This document shows positions 32,101 through 45,394 of a DNA stretch of 64,000 nucleotides, one piece after another. Location of the stretch: positions 19,240,834 through 19,304,833 of the forward strand of contig OU015523.1 in NCBI GenBank assembly GCA_907165065.1, in the 5' to 3' direction. Position numbers and translations under genes: made by a program. Origin of the DNA: Caprimulgus europaeus. Taxonomy: Eukaryota > Chordata > Aves > Caprimulgiformes > Caprimulgidae. Numbering within the stretch: position 1 is the stretch's first letter; each line of letters starts with the position of its first letter. The notes beneath the pieces were generated by a model. That model had not been told where the DNA came from, searched no databases, and worked only from the letters and a program-made list of their open reading frames with translations.

Positions 32101-35100
32101 CTGAGCTGAAAATTAAGGATCTAGTCTCTGCCTATGGTCATCTGTTTGTTTACACCTCCAGATAAGATAAAATCTTACACTCCCTGGAAAGGTTAACGTT
32201 CTGTGATGCAATAGTGCGGCATATTGGCTTTTCTGTAGCAGTTTCATTTGATCTAGTGTATTTTTTAAACTAATTTAAATGTAACAGGAAAACTACAGTA
32301 TCACAGCAGCTTAGGAAGCGTAGATGCTGGAGCAGGTTCCGCAAATTGAGAGCTACAAATACAGAGATCTTTGGCAAAATTTGGCTTTCCTTACATGGCC
32401 TCAGTATAATCTCTATTTCCAGGTTGTTAATCTGAATGTGATATACTTTTTGTTCTCTAACCAACTCTAGCAATCGTACTTAAAATTCTGCTTTGCTCAC
32501 TTAACTGGTTTCATTACAGCTGTGGCAATTCACCTTCTCTGACTGTTGTTTTTGGTGGGTTTTGGGGTTGTGTTTGTTTGTGTGTTTTGTGTTTGTTTGG
32601 GGTTTTTTAGGTCAGTCTCCTTTAAGGGTGCCTGGACACAAGCCTACTGACTGGGAGAAAAGATTTTTGTTGTGGGCAGGCAATTACAAAAAACCGGAGG
32701 ATATTCCAGAGACTGTCTCGTAAGTGCCACTTCTGAAGCTGTAAGAGAGACATTGTCTACGCAGGAATAAGCTACTCCAATGCGACTCCAGAATAACTTT
32801 TCCTAAACAGAATGGGTTTTCACAGCTGAAAAACCTTACACTGCTGTGTTTGGTGTATCATCTTGTAGATGAGATGACCTGAGCAGTTCTGTATTGCTGA
32901 GATAATCTATCCCTTTTGACTTTTTTTTTTTCCCCCCTGAAGGGAAGACTGGCAGCTATCATTTGTTTCAATAGAAAAACATCAAAAATCAGTTAATTTT
33001 TACTAATTTATAATAAAAAAGCTTTTTGCAGATATTACTGAGAGCTTTTTCTAGTGTTTTTTTTATATGCCAGTCTCCCATTGTGTGAAACTTTCATAAT
33101 ACAGCTATAAAATAACTGAAACTGATTTAAAATATTTATTAATGAATGTTGGCAGGGCATGGGCTAACTTTCTTTACTTTTGGAATTTAAACTAAAAAAC
33201 AGTGGAAGGGCTACCTAACAACAAGGATACATCCTCAGAATTTCCTTGTTGCTGGTGGAATCCAAATGTCAATGCTTTGCCCTGTGTGAAATGTACAAAA
33301 TAAAACGATGTTCTAGTTTGCCCGTCTACCATGAAGATAAACTTAACAACAAAAGGCAATTACTAGTTTAAAAAACATTCCTGGTGGAAGTATAGTTATC
33401 TCTCAAAATATGCTTGTAATGCTTTTAAATGTATGTATTTATTTAAATTAAAAAGATACAGTAAATCTTTTCCTGCTTGGGTAAGCAAACTATGTAGCTG
33501 CCCTCTAAAGATACTCTACTTGCCTGGATGCACTGTAGGGGAATTGAAAATCACCCATATATCTAAGGTTTTTCTAAATGTATCACAATGGAGAAACATT
33601 GTTAAAAATGAATTCTTAAATTTTGTATTGATTTTTTTTTTCTTAAAATGACATTTGAAATACATAAAAATATAAATTATTAAAAAATATGAACTGACAT
33701 TATTTAATAAATTTTTGTACACCAAACACTTATTAGTGATTTTAAGAAAACAGAGTTACCAGAGTGACTGAGGTAATTTCAATGGTTTATTGAAAGGACA
33801 AACCAACTTCTGATCAAGGCTGACCATTTTTGCAAGTGCATAGGAGCTAAATTCTTGTTTTTCTTTAGGCAAATAGTTCAACCAAAGCTGAGAAGGCAAT
33901 TGAGAATTAAAAAAGCACAAGAGCTTGTTTTCCTGTTGTAAGCTGAATTAAGAGTAGGTTGTAAGGGTTTGTCATAGAACTCGGTAATCCTGCAAGATGC
34001 GGTGATCAGAGGTAACTCATCTATTAAACAACTGTTAATCTTAGCCACTGAATTGACTGAAAATGCACATTGGAAAACTACCTTTGCCTCTTGTATTTTC
34101 TAACATATACAAGGTACTTCCAAAATTAACTAACAAAGTTTTTAAACCCTACTTCTGTGCATTTCAGTTTAATTGCAGCCTGTGCCTAAGTTGTTAATCA
34201 CAGCTTATTAGCAAAAACAAGTAACTTGGAAGCTACATTTAACTATTAGTTTCATGATAGATGGACATGCTCCCTATGATCAGAAATATTGTGTTCAGAT
34301 CCAAACAGTGATCAAAGCCCTCTCACCCTCCTCTTCAAAAACAAGACCAAAACTTTCTTCAGTTCTCAGGCCACATGTGATTTACCATGTTGAACTATCA
34401 TGGATTCTTCAGTATCTCTTTTCCTCCACGTATAAGGGCCAAAATGTGGTAAAAGATTCCATATTCACTCATGTTTGTGTACGGTGATAATCTCCCAGTT
34501 CCATTAAATCCACTGTCCATCTTAATTTGGGGATATAATTACCTAGTTGGATGCATTTATGTATAATGCTGATGCTTTTCTACTCATCTGTAACTTCATA
34601 ATGCGCTAAATTTAATCAGTGAGGCTATTACACCTCCTTGAGAAGGGAGTCAACTGCTCTCAATTCTGCAAGGCGAGCTAAACATACAGGGTGTAAGTCT
34701 TTGGGTGTTGTGGAAAGCACATCTAAAAGCATTAGGCTTCACTGGCCCTTCTTGCATTGGTATCTCCAACATGAACTTTAAATTTGTTGTAACTGAGATG
34801 TTATTTGGGTAGAATAACCCTCAGAGTTTAACCCAACTTAAAATGTTTGTTTTGTTTTAAACTTGTCACATGTACAGCTGGAAGGCTTTAATAACTGGTA
34901 ACTCTGTAATATCTCTGGTTTTTAAAAGATAACAGTACAGAAGGTAACAGGTTTCCCAAAGGAATGGTGTGTCTAGATAAGAACCCTGAAATTAGAGAGA
35001 GGGGAAAAAAAGATTTAAAGATGTCCTCTGTCCAAAGCTGATGTTGGAAAGCTTACAATCCTTCATGCCTCCTTAGCTTCTCAGAAAAAACAGATTACTT

Positions 35101-37892
35101 TAAGACTGTTTACTCTAGCAGGAGGGAAGTGGTAACCACTGGTCTTTTAACAGGTCCTATTCAGAATTTCTGAGGAGTATTACTACATTCAGCAGCCAGT
35201 GTGTAATCTATAGCACTATCAAATCCTGCAGCAGAGAAAGCTGGAAAACAAGCTGTGTCATAAATGAAACCATTTTGAAGTTCAGGCAGAAAGAACTGCT
35301 AAGCTGTGAGAATGCTTCCCTCTGCCCAAGAAACTCCAACTGTTAAACATTATGTATTTTATTCCTGCTGACAAAAGTGTTTTTCCTGTGCTTCTGCTAT
35401 TGAGGGAAAGTGCATGTGTTACAATGTTCAATACACTCCAGTTCTAATAGGGATGGGGTACTCACTGGCTCTGCAGATACTAGAAGGTGCAATGAGCACA
35501 GAAGGAGCTAACGTTAAGAAAAACATTGTATGAGTAAAAGCGTCCCTCTCCTCCTCCTGTCCTCCCCATAGTGAACATCCATATGTAAATACTGCAGCCC
35601 TCCTCCCTTGTGCTGCAGTCAAGTAGTCTAGAAAGGCAGTATTGACTCTTAACAACTAAATAACTGAAAGTTATAAATGTTGGGTTTGTTTCCAGCTTTG
35701 AGAGGAACTCCTTTGTGACCACGAATCTCCCAGGGTAGCTGGGGATGAGCCTTTCCCATTCTTGTAATTCCTCTTTATGAAAGGAGCCAAGTACCATTAG
35801 CATTATACAAGACTACATAGATAGCATGCCAGGAGAAATCAGTTATCCAGGTGATTTATTTGGGTCTCTGATAATGAGTCTGTTCTTTTATTATTATTTC
35901 TTGAGGATTGAAACAATCAGAGCAGCAAAGACCACACTGCGTGTGAAGTTCAGCTATGTGATGATTGCCTTGACAATTGTGGGATGCATAGTCATGGTGA
36001 TTCAAGGGAAGCAGGTAAGCACAGATGTTTGGCTGGTGAGTGCAAATCAATCTTCACAAACTCTTTAGTTCCTCCTATGGATTAACTGTTAGTACTGTTT
36101 TGTTCTGGGGGTTTTCTTTTTCATTTTATCACTGTCCTCCTAGTTCCCCAGAAATGACCCTCATTGATTAATGCCCAAGTCAGAAAAGGGAAGGGTGATG
36201 TTGCTGTTAGGCTGGATATGCTTCCTTTAAAAGGAAACAAACAAACAAACAAAAGTCTTTTTTTTTCCTCAGTGTAATACTTAATTTTAGCTTGTACTGT
36301 TTTAACTCCTTAATTTTGCTGAGGGACTGAGAATTCAAAAGATAAGAGCCTCTTCTATTCTGTGGATCTGGTAGGCAGGTAAGTCCTCCTTGAGCCATGG
36401 GGTCTGCAAAATTCACTGTGTGGACCTATTCCAAACACCTCTCTACACACTGCAACGCTCACAGAATCAATATAGTGGAAATAGCAAATGAGTATACTTC
36501 TCCACAAAACAGACTTGAGAATTCTTAGAAGTATTTTTAAACAGTGAGGAGATGGTCAGTAATAATTCTGCGCTCTTCAATTGCATTAGAAAAGTCTTCC
36601 TTTAGTGGATGGAACAACCTTTCTCAAATTATTATTGTGTTTTGAATCAAAAAACTATTTTATAGAAAAGCTCCCAACTCCTGTAGATGCTGAGCATCCT
36701 TCACTTGCATAGAATTTGGCAAGATACTGAAGTTCAGCATACGGCAAAACTAGGTCTGTGATTTAATTTGCATTATGTGAAGAAAGTAAGTGTAAAGTTG
36801 AAGACTGCAAGTGCAGCAAAGGTTAGTCATGAGCTAATTTTATGTGTTTTTTAACATAGTTGGTGAACTATTAACTTTGTGGTATTTCTGTGAAGAAGCA
36901 AGGAGCACTTTTTGTGTACTGAAGCCCAGCTAAAACATCTGAGCAGCATTAGTCTCAAAGTCAAGGAATGTGAATATAATCTGTGCAGTTTATTGTCACA
37001 CTGCTTTTGCTAAAAAGCACAGTGGTAACAGAAACATGGTCCACTGCATTGTTCTAAGGATGACTTGAAGCAGAAAAACCTGAGCTTAAAACATCTACAT
37101 GGGCAGAACCTTATTGTATGCTGCCTTCCTCTGGAGCAGTTCTTCCGATGAGAATGTTCAGACCTTGTTTCTGTAGACCACAAATTGTTCTAGAGAAATC
37201 TTAAAACTAGTAACACAGTCTCAACCTCAGCACTGTGAACTACTGAAGTGTCAAGCAACATTTCTGCTTGTCAGCATTCCCCTAGCAAAATTAAAAGGAT
37301 GCAGCACTCTGAAGCAGAACAGTGGAAAAGTTTTTTCTCTGGCTTCAGCAGAAAAGATCAAACATCCACAATTCCCAGAGCATTTTCCTCTTACATTGGA
37401 GTAGAATGAATGCAAACGCTGGAAGGAGAAGGACAGCTGCTTTGGGACCCTTGTTTTCACAGCAGCTGGAATCTATTCTATTTAACTTTTGATTTGCTTC
37501 CAGTACCTCCAACTTCTGAAGATCAGAGATTAGTATTAAATACTGACCAGAAGCACAGAATGTATCTTCTAGTGGCTTAACAAAAAGGTTTAATTTATTC
37601 CCAGAGAAGTAATGGGTTTAAGCCAAAATAGTCTCTGGCTGTTTTATTTTAACTGTCTCTCTTCCTGCCATTAAAGCCAGCAAAACTGGGCCTTGGTAAG
37701 GATAGGACAGATTTTTTTTTAAACTACTGATTCAAGTTTCATCTCTGTGCGCCTTTAGGTAATACTTTCTGCTCTTGCTTTGTCATTATGTTGTAGGCTG
37801 TAAAAAGGCATGAATCTCTTACAAGCATAAACTTGGAGAAGAAAGCTCAATGGAGAGAGGAAGCTAGTCAGAGGACATCTGCTAAACCTTAG
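29125..37892 (+). CDS. FAM162A: FAM162A (HGTD-P/E2IG5), mitochondrial membrane protein, complete
   Basis: Five coding exons: 29125-29140, 30155-30280, 32611-32719, 35906-36014 and 37797-37892 (stop TAG). Phases 1, 1, 2 and 0 match across GT-AG introns, giving 151 residues against 154 in human. Exon 1 codes for only MWGRA plus one base. The conserved block HKPTDW lies at about residues 57-62, followed by PEDIPETVS, then a hydrophobic membrane segment at about 101-116 (YVMIALTIVGCIVMVI). The tail SLTSINLEKKA matches mammalian FAM162A. FAM162A is a small mitochondrial membrane protein reported to be induced by hypoxia through HIF-1 and to promote permeability transition and cell death. The N-terminal 45 residues are basic and poorly conserved, consistent with a targeting region. 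FAM162B is the alternative paralogue, but the MIX23-KPNA1 neighbourhood supports FAM162A. It is driven by the CpG island shared with MIX23. Confidence 0.95.
30281..32610 (+). other. FAM162A intron 2
   Basis: A 2.3 kb intron with GTAAGA donor and a TTTTTTAG acceptor preceded by a T/G-rich tract. No mobile element or exon was recognised in it. Confidence 0.7.
32720..35905 (+). other. FAM162A intron 3
   Basis: A 3.2 kb AT-rich intron with GTAAGT donor and a TTTCTTGAG acceptor. Nothing recognisable as repeat or gene was found. Confidence 0.7.
36015..37796 (+). other. FAM162A intron 4
   Basis: A 1.8 kb intron with GTAAGC donor and TATGTTGTAG acceptor. It contains a short (AAAC)n run near 36234-36253 and otherwise unique sequence. 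Confidence 0.7.
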
Positions 37893-38020
37893 AAGAAATG
37901 AGTACACTGAGGACTGGAGAAAAAAAGCAGAGTCCTTTTCAGCAGCAGAAGGATATGGTCACATTTTCCTGTATGTTAATTCTGTACTGTCATGTTAAAA
38001 AAAAAAATTATCCTGTAATA

Positions 38021-38026
38021 ATTAAA
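38021..38026 (+). terminator. Possible FAM162A polyadenylation signal ATTAAA
   Basis: The variant signal ATTAAA occurs about 130 bp after the FAM162A stop codon. Canonical AATAAA hexamers lie further on (for example near 39905 and 40217), so a longer 3'UTR or alternative polyadenylation is possible. Confidence 0.4.
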
Positions 38027-38029
38027 CCC

Positions 38030-41000
38030 AGAAATATCTATTTTCTTTTCCTAACAACCTCCCCTTTCCTCGAGACTCCTCTTCACAGCTGGAGAAGGAA
38101 GACAAGTGAGCAAACTGGGTAGACAGAATTGTTTCCCACAGGTGCTATGCACAAGACCAAGCATCTTTTAAAATATCCTTTACAAAGTCTTATGCTCGCT
38201 CTTCCCACTTACAAGAAGACAACTGGGACACAAGAGGACAGCCCGTTCCCTTTCCACATCCATACCTGTACAAAAAAACCACCTTTGCTGGGCAGTCATC
38301 TGCTGTCGTTGCCTATGTCAGGTCCCCTCAGGAAGAAGGGTGTTATATGCACTCTGCATTGCTACAGGCTGCCTGTTTGTGTAGGAGAGAACAATTATTA
38401 GAGGAGTCCTTGAGTCAGGGATAGTTGTGTGGCCTGCATCAACATCATCAAAATGATGGTAAGTTATTAGAAAGTCTGCTTACCTATTTGAGGTCCAGCA
38501 TATTCTGGCTGCATTTGTGTAAGTAATGAAGGGTTACTTTTTGTGAAGAGCTGATTTCCTTTCATAAAAAGAGGAGGGGAAGTGATAGTGAAATGGTGTT
38601 CCAGAGAACCAGTGGTGTTGCAGTTTACACCAGAACGGGTACTGAGATGAGAGAAGTCCAAGCCAAGGGAACAGAGAGGAGTATTTCGAGGAGTACTGAA
38701 CAACAGCTTCAACCTGTGCTATCAGATTTTCTATTTAGGGGCACTCAAGTACTGCGTGCTGCTGCTGAGCTCCTTTTTCCAAAACTCATTTGGATTTATT
38801 TGCATTTTTCCCCCTTTACATCATCATCCATGCCTTCATGATACTAGCTCACTTAAAGATTATCTGCCTCAAGTTTTAGAAGCAGCAGACCCAGCAATAC
38901 CTGCAAAGAGCAACTCCCAACAGCCCTATTTCTGGCACTCATCCCAGAAGAGGCACATACTGTTTATGTTGAACAGCCTGCAGCAACTGGAGACCAGTAT
39001 TTTTCCTCCTCCTTTCAGTTTGTATGGAAGGAAATGCAGATTGGGACTGTCAGGACTGTGTGAAACTGCACTCCTTCCCAGGCCTGCCTGGTAAATGCCC
39101 ACTGGGGACACCAGAAACAGAAGAGGCCTATGTGTTTGACCAATTCAGTTTGCCAACTTCCTGGTAGTAGGAGGCAGATTTTTTTTTTAAAAGCTTTTTC
39201 CTGATTATTTTTCTTGTACTACTAAAAGTTAGCACTATTGCTGAAAAAAATTAAAAGCCCTTAAAAATGCAGGGTAAATCTTGTCTTTATACCTGGAAAA
39301 GAGAAGCACTACGATACCTAGTGCAGTCCTCTCTAGTACTTGGTCCTTTAAAGCTAGAAAACAGCTGCTGCAGTCCACCTTTCTGGGTACCACTCATATT
39401 GATGAGATGTGACCACTCAAAACAAGCTGTGCAGACATTCCACCACAGAAGTTACAACCTTCAGGTGATGCCATGACCCGTCATCAGATTCTCTGTGAGG
39501 CAATTATTGCAAGTTGCTGTCACTCAAGCAGAACAGGCTTCCAAGATTTGTCCGCTCATTTAGCACTGAATGCAAGTCCAGCTTAATTCCACTGCAGGTA
39601 TCTGAGCAGATCTTCCATGTCAGCTCTGGTTCTTTATCACACCAGTAGGCACACAGGTGGAAACCAAAACAAAGTCTTCCCAGACTGTATACCTGTGCTC
39701 ACATATGTATTAAATGAGACTAGAAAGGAAAACATGCACTTCTGACAGTGCTTCAGGTTACCATGAAGACACACTTGTGATTTGATTTATGCTTTGTGAT
39801 AGCAGAGCTTAAAACCATGCACCTCTCAAAAGTATCCCCCTTTCAATAAGCACCTCCAAGTGCACTCTGTGAAAAGAACCAGTAGGTACCTCATCTAGTT
39901 TAGGAAATAAAACTACTTGGACTCATCCAGCTGGTAAAGTATTTCAAATAAAAATATGTAAAATACCACTCAGAAAGCAACAACCCAGAGCAGCAATGGT
40001 CACCAGTTTTTCATTTTACTTAAATTTCTACAACCTTTATGCCATGTACTCAAAAACTGGACTCTGGTTTGACAGAAGGTCCATGTAAGAAGTCATATAT
40101 CCTTTCCTTCTGTCACTCTGGTATCTCCACCATTTCAGGATCTACCATAAAACCTGTGCATCACCGCACACATTCGGGTTTTCTTTCAGCTTCCACGTCT
40201 GTTCCAGAGTCTCAAATAAAAGCCTGATCCATTGGACTTTGTGTGGTCTCCAGCTCGCTCCCAACCATCTGCAAGCAGCTGGGTCCTAGAAAAATGATGT
40301 AAATCTCGGTGACAGACACCACCTCTTTCCTAGTGCGACGCCTTCCAAGAAAGCACTTCTAAACACAGATATTGGTTATAACAACAGCACACGTTTCTGG
40401 CCTGAGCAGCCAGTCTAACTGACCGGAGAACTTCTTAAGAACACCTTGGATCACATAGCTTTAGCCTGCAGTCTTGTAACACTGCCTGATAGAGAAGTAC
40501 ATACTAAGCCCTTAAACAGTACTTCATTTTCTTTCTCCTCTTTGACTTGGTCTGCAACACCATTCACATTTATTCAAAAAACTCAGTGTACATGATCAGC
40601 CCTATGCCATATTGCTGTACCTATTCCAGAGGCCACAGGTACTTCCCAAAGCAATGATCAGTCCGACAACTTGAACACAACCTTGAAAGAGCATGCAGGA
40701 GCCCTGTCAACCTGGCCACAGCAGTATACAAAAAGGTCCTGTTTATTTTCCTACTAAGACTCAGACATCTGAAGGAAGACCTTAGTGTCTCCTAGCTAAA
40801 ACTGGCATGGGAAAGAACTAATGATGTGTTGTGCCGATCCCAGAAGCAAAGAAACCCTACTGGAAGATGTGAGAATCGAAGCTGGCACAGAGGTAAAAGA
40901 GCTGTTCTATAAATCCTCAGGAAAGCACACAAGTGCACCACCAGGAGCACTGTCACATTTAGGTCTGGGTGATGTGACTTGATTCTTAACAGTGCTGAGA

Positions 41001-41500
41001 TTTGTAGAAATGCAATTTTAAGTTTAAGACCATGTAGGTTTTCTGAGGTCAGGGCCTTCCTCCCTTCCCTGAAGCCTAAGTGAAGGGACTTTGACCACCA
41101 GTAGTGGGTTGGCACCAAGGAACCAATGCAGGAATTTAAGAACTGGCTGAAGTCTCTGGTCAGCAGTTTTCTCAAAGGATTGCTTGCATATGTAATGTCT
41201 TCCCAGGAGCCCCAGGCACAGGTCCTGGGTTAGTTATTGAGCTCTCAATAGCCTTCTGCCCCATCATCTCTTGTATCCTCCTGGAACTAAGAGTGACCCT
41301 GCCTGCCATGTCCCACTGGGAGCATCACCAACAGAAAGAATCATAGCTCCTGTTTGCTGCCCCAACAAACACACGACACTTAAAAGGCATTACAGCTCTG
41401 TGGAGAGGATGGCTAGATAACAATTCCATCTTCCTTTCTCTAACACCCAGTGTAACTGATGCTGCAAGAACAACTCAAGAGATTCTTGTTCTCATTAATC
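38030..41500. other. Intergenic DNA between FAM162A and KPNA1
   Basis: FAM162A and KPNA1 are convergent here. I searched for an intronless WD40 gene of WDR5 type, which lies between these genes in mammals (WDR5B), and found no WD-repeat reading frame on either strand. The stretch holds several AATAAA hexamers on both strands and unique sequence. Confidence 0.55.
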
Positions 41501-42224
41501 TTTTCAGCTTACCAGCTTGTGGGGCTTTTGGAAGGTGCTTAGATTGGGTCTCCACAAGCAGACAGAAACAAATGCATTAATTGTCATTTTCAGGGTAAGG
41601 GCAGAAGAAAACACTTGAGATCACTTTTATGGCACTACACACTGCATGGCAGAGCTATGAGAAGAACCCCAAGAGCTCCCTGGCCTATCCTCTACGCATG
41701 AGACTCTGCTGCCTCAGACTGAAACACAAAAAACAAGAAGAGATATTCAAAACACAGTGTGACCTTCACAAAAGCGGAAGCTCGAGGCACTCCCTGACAG
41801 TCCCTATTTGAGCAGCAGCACATCCTTCAGGAAAGCAGAGAACACTGGTTCCAGTGTTTCTAGCAGGGGACACAACCTTTGTTACTCTCAGGTCAGTCTA
41901 ACACTTAGTTACTCTTGAGGGTGAAAAGTGCTTTGTTTCTCATCTGAATGGAACTTTCTACCTTGTAACAGTCGTTGCTGCTCCCAGTTTTTTAGCATCC
42001 TTTTTTGTTACGGACATCAACACTCAGAGTGTTCCTGTAAAAGAAGTTTCACCAATGCTGAATATAAAGTTAATATAAATTCCCCATTTCTACTAAAGAT
42101 TTCTTTTCGTATCTATGAACATTTCACTAGCCACACAGAATCAATCACGTCAGAAAGAAGTGTTCCAGCGATAAGGAGGCACCTTCCTCCAAAACAGAGT
42201 CCTTCACTTGTGGCCTGAACATTA

Positions 42225-42230
42225 TTTATT
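42225..42230 (-). terminator. Candidate KPNA1 polyadenylation signal AATAAA
   Basis: TTTATT on the + strand, about 3.2 kb past the KPNA1 stop codon. It is one of several candidates; the real site needs transcript data. Confidence 0.3.
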
Positions 42231-42925
42231 AGGTGGGTAACGTTACACTACAGGTTTGGCTCTATTAAAATGCAAATAGTTTACTCGCCCTTGGTTGACC
42301 AAGTAATTCTGATCAGTCAGTATCAGTGAGCTGTTCCTTTCATAATTCACCAGTCTGGTCTCCCTTCCATACTCGTACAATTTGCAGCTTTTGTTAGAAG
42401 CAGATTCTTTTCAACTCATTAATAATGCTGAGTAAAGCAAGGCCAAGAACTGGTTGCTGGAAGATCCTGATGGAAATACACTCAATTAAGCACCATTTAA
42501 AAGTAAACTGAGACCTATGAGTTAGCCACATTTTAATCCATTTAATGTGTGCCATGTTGATTTTTGTATTGTTTTAGGTTTCAGCCAAAGTATTATGCAG
42601 TACCAGTCAAATGCCTTACACAGTCTAAGTATATATGACAACAATATTACCTGTGTCAACCAGGCCTGTCACCTCAAACAAACATTACCAAGCTTAAAGA
42701 TTTATACTTATCTGCTCTGAATTCACATATCCACTGCAAAAGTAACAAACACTGGCCAGGCTCCTCACACAGGAAGGCACACCATTCAGCTTAAATGGAC
42801 TCTCTATTTTTTTTTCTTTTTTTTTTTTTTTTAATTCACTCATTTAGAGGCAATTGTCATTATTTTCTTGGGGGAGGGAAACGCCAATGCACCACATTGT
42901 TTTCACTAGCCTGGAAGAGAAAACA

Positions 42926-43091
42926 CTTATATATATATAGATATATAGATATATAGATATGTATATATATACACACATCTGCATATGTGTATATATATAC
43001 ACGTGTGTGTGTATATATGTATATATACACACTAGTGTATATATACACAGAATATACATATATGAATATACAGAATATATGCACACACACT
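42926..43091. repeat. Compound TA/CA/TG microsatellite
   Basis: About 165 bases of (TA)n, (GATATA)n, (CA)n and (TG)n runs in alternating order, with many short palindromes such as TATATATACACGTGTGTGTG. The sequence is strongly self-complementary. It lies within the inferred KPNA1 3'UTR. Confidence 0.93.
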
Positions 43092-45394
43092 TTGCTCAGA
43101 TTTGTTTACAAAATATGTAGCATTTTTATACCATCCAATAAGAGGTACATGATTTTAAACAAATCTTATAGAAATGACATGTTATTGGAAATTTACACGT
43201 AAAAAAAATCCAGCACAAAAAAATCCAAAAGCTAAAACAAGATTTTGCTACTAATCAGTGCTTCTATCACCCTTCAAGAAAAGAGAAACACAGTTATTTA
43301 TATGTGATGTAAAGGCAACATTGAGGGGTTTTTTTGCTTTTTTTTTTTTAAATTAACCACCAAATTTAACCCCCTAAAATTACAAAGAATCAAAGTCCAT
43401 TTACAGATCAAGTGCAGTAAACTAAATGTTCCTTCAGCACAAAGCAGCACTAGAGAAAATAACTGGGAGAGGGAAGGTGGAGGCCAACTGGCTTAGCTAG
43501 GGAGGCAGCAGGTGGCTTCTGCAGTGGCCACACAGGTCAGAGTCTCCATCCTGAAGCACAGACAGAACTGAAGACTGTATTTAAATAATGGTCACACAGC
43601 GCTGATGTTCAGGCCTTTGCCTAGCTTCTTTCAGCAGTTTGACAAGTGACTGATATATTTTTATTATTCTGTATCCAATGGGCTGGTTTTGCTTTTGCAG
43701 TGGCTTATCACTGAGAGGAGTCACAAGGAGGATCTCGCAGACAGTTCTGCCACTAACATTTACCACACAGACACAATGCTGTGGTTGTCAGTGGCACTTT
43801 TGAAATGTTTACACTGGACAAATGTTGTGTTCCAAGCATCCAAAATGGCTTGAAAGAACATAGCCTGATGCAGAGGGGGGGCAGACAGCCTAGAGAATCC
43901 ATTGCATTTACAGAAATGGAACCACCACTTTCAATCATGTGGCATCTCCCCAGCTGGGTGAAGAGTTTGGTGTCAACATCAGCTGAACTCAGTGAGGAGT
44001 GGCTGGCCTTTGCATCAGATGCCTGTGATCCAAGCAGGCTGACGGAGCCAAGAACATGCTGCTAGCAGAAGGGCAGTCTGCAGCTGCGGAGGACAGCTGC
44101 CATGCAGTCAGCGATGCCGTACGGATGTCACCTGCAGGAACCATCGTTCCATGCCAATTCACCTGAAGTCCCGTAAACAGCAAAAGGGAAAAATGAAATG
44201 AAAGGGCCAGGGGGAGCTAGGTGTAATATTACTATCATTCCAATGTAGTGTCATTTGAGTTGTTAAATAAGTGGCTTGACCAGGAGGACTCTATTTTATC
44301 AGGTGAGCTAGAGAGGAAGCTCTTGTCTTGTGAAAATGAAAAGGAGATCTAACGTTCCTTGTGCTAAGTTTTACAAATTAAGATTTCTGTATTCAGGAGG
44401 TGATTTTTCAGAAGATAAATCTGTTCAAGTCACACTGTGTAAAAATGTAGAGGCAGAAAGGAATTTTTCAGCCATAACTCTGGAGCATGAAGTCAGGAAG
44501 GGCTTGATTTTTCAGGAAGGCCCAGCTGGATCATACTGTGCTGGCAAGCAGAAGTGGGGGTAGTTTCTCCATTCTAGAAACTGGTTTGGAAAGTAATTTC
44601 TGAGGAGGTGATAAGAGTGACCTATTCACAGGCTCTTTTTTTTGTCCTTTTTTTGTCTTTTTTTTTGGTGGATGGAGCAGAAGGACAGGGAAGGTATACA
44701 AATCTCCACAGTGGTCTGCAATCCAACTTGGGAGCTGAGTGTTGAGAAGGGATGGGGCCAGATGCGTTCAGTATTCTTAAGAACCAGAAAATACGTCCAT
44801 TGCAGCCTGTTGTTGCAGGGAATAGAGAACTTATTCCATTATTTGTAACATGTTCTATATGCCAATAACCCCAGCTGGCACATACAGCAAAGATACATTG
44901 CATGTGAAGATTTAATGCATCTCACAGCCATCCAAAGAGGCATCCAGGGAAGAGTATGGGGAATGAATTCAGCTACGTTCTCAGAAAGTTTGAATGTCTC
45001 CCTGGAGTGCAGGCACACACTGCAGCAATTACATGAAAAGGCAGCCTTTTCTTGGATGCCAGGAGTGTGGGGACCAGTGGCAGAGGGATTATTTTCCTGT
45101 AAAAGGAGCAGGGAATATCTCAAAATATAGAAAGGTGCCTCAACTCCACAAAGATGACAGTGGAGAAGTTCAGAATCTAGAGGAGAAGGGTGATTCTGGC
45201 AACCCCTTGCCAAGGAGGGGGCATCCTGCCACGGAGAGCCGAGAGTTTTCCAGACGTATGTAAGAGCATGTGCACAAGGCAAGCGAATGAGCGCAAACAG
45301 GGTTATGGAAAACGCTGAGAGAATCACTCCACGGGTGGCTTGTGGCTCGACAACAGGATTGGCTAGGTAGAGGAGCACACAGCACAGGGGCACC

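Larger units (their letters stand above)
41500..45394 (-). other. KPNA1 3'UTR (extent inferred)
   Basis: Sequence after the KPNA1 stop codon is non-coding. Mammalian KPNA1 has a 3'UTR of several kilobases, so a long one is expected here. Candidate - strand AATAAA signals are at 42225-42230, 40742-40747 and 40569-40574. The region includes a TA/CA-rich microsatellite (42926-43091). A 224-codon - strand reading frame at 44839-45513 overlaps the last coding exon in another frame and does not resemble a protein family. Confidence 0.45.

Noticed and set aside
42844..43202. Frames rich in Tyr/Ile/Thr on both strands
   Set aside because: They are translations of the TA/CA microsatellite.
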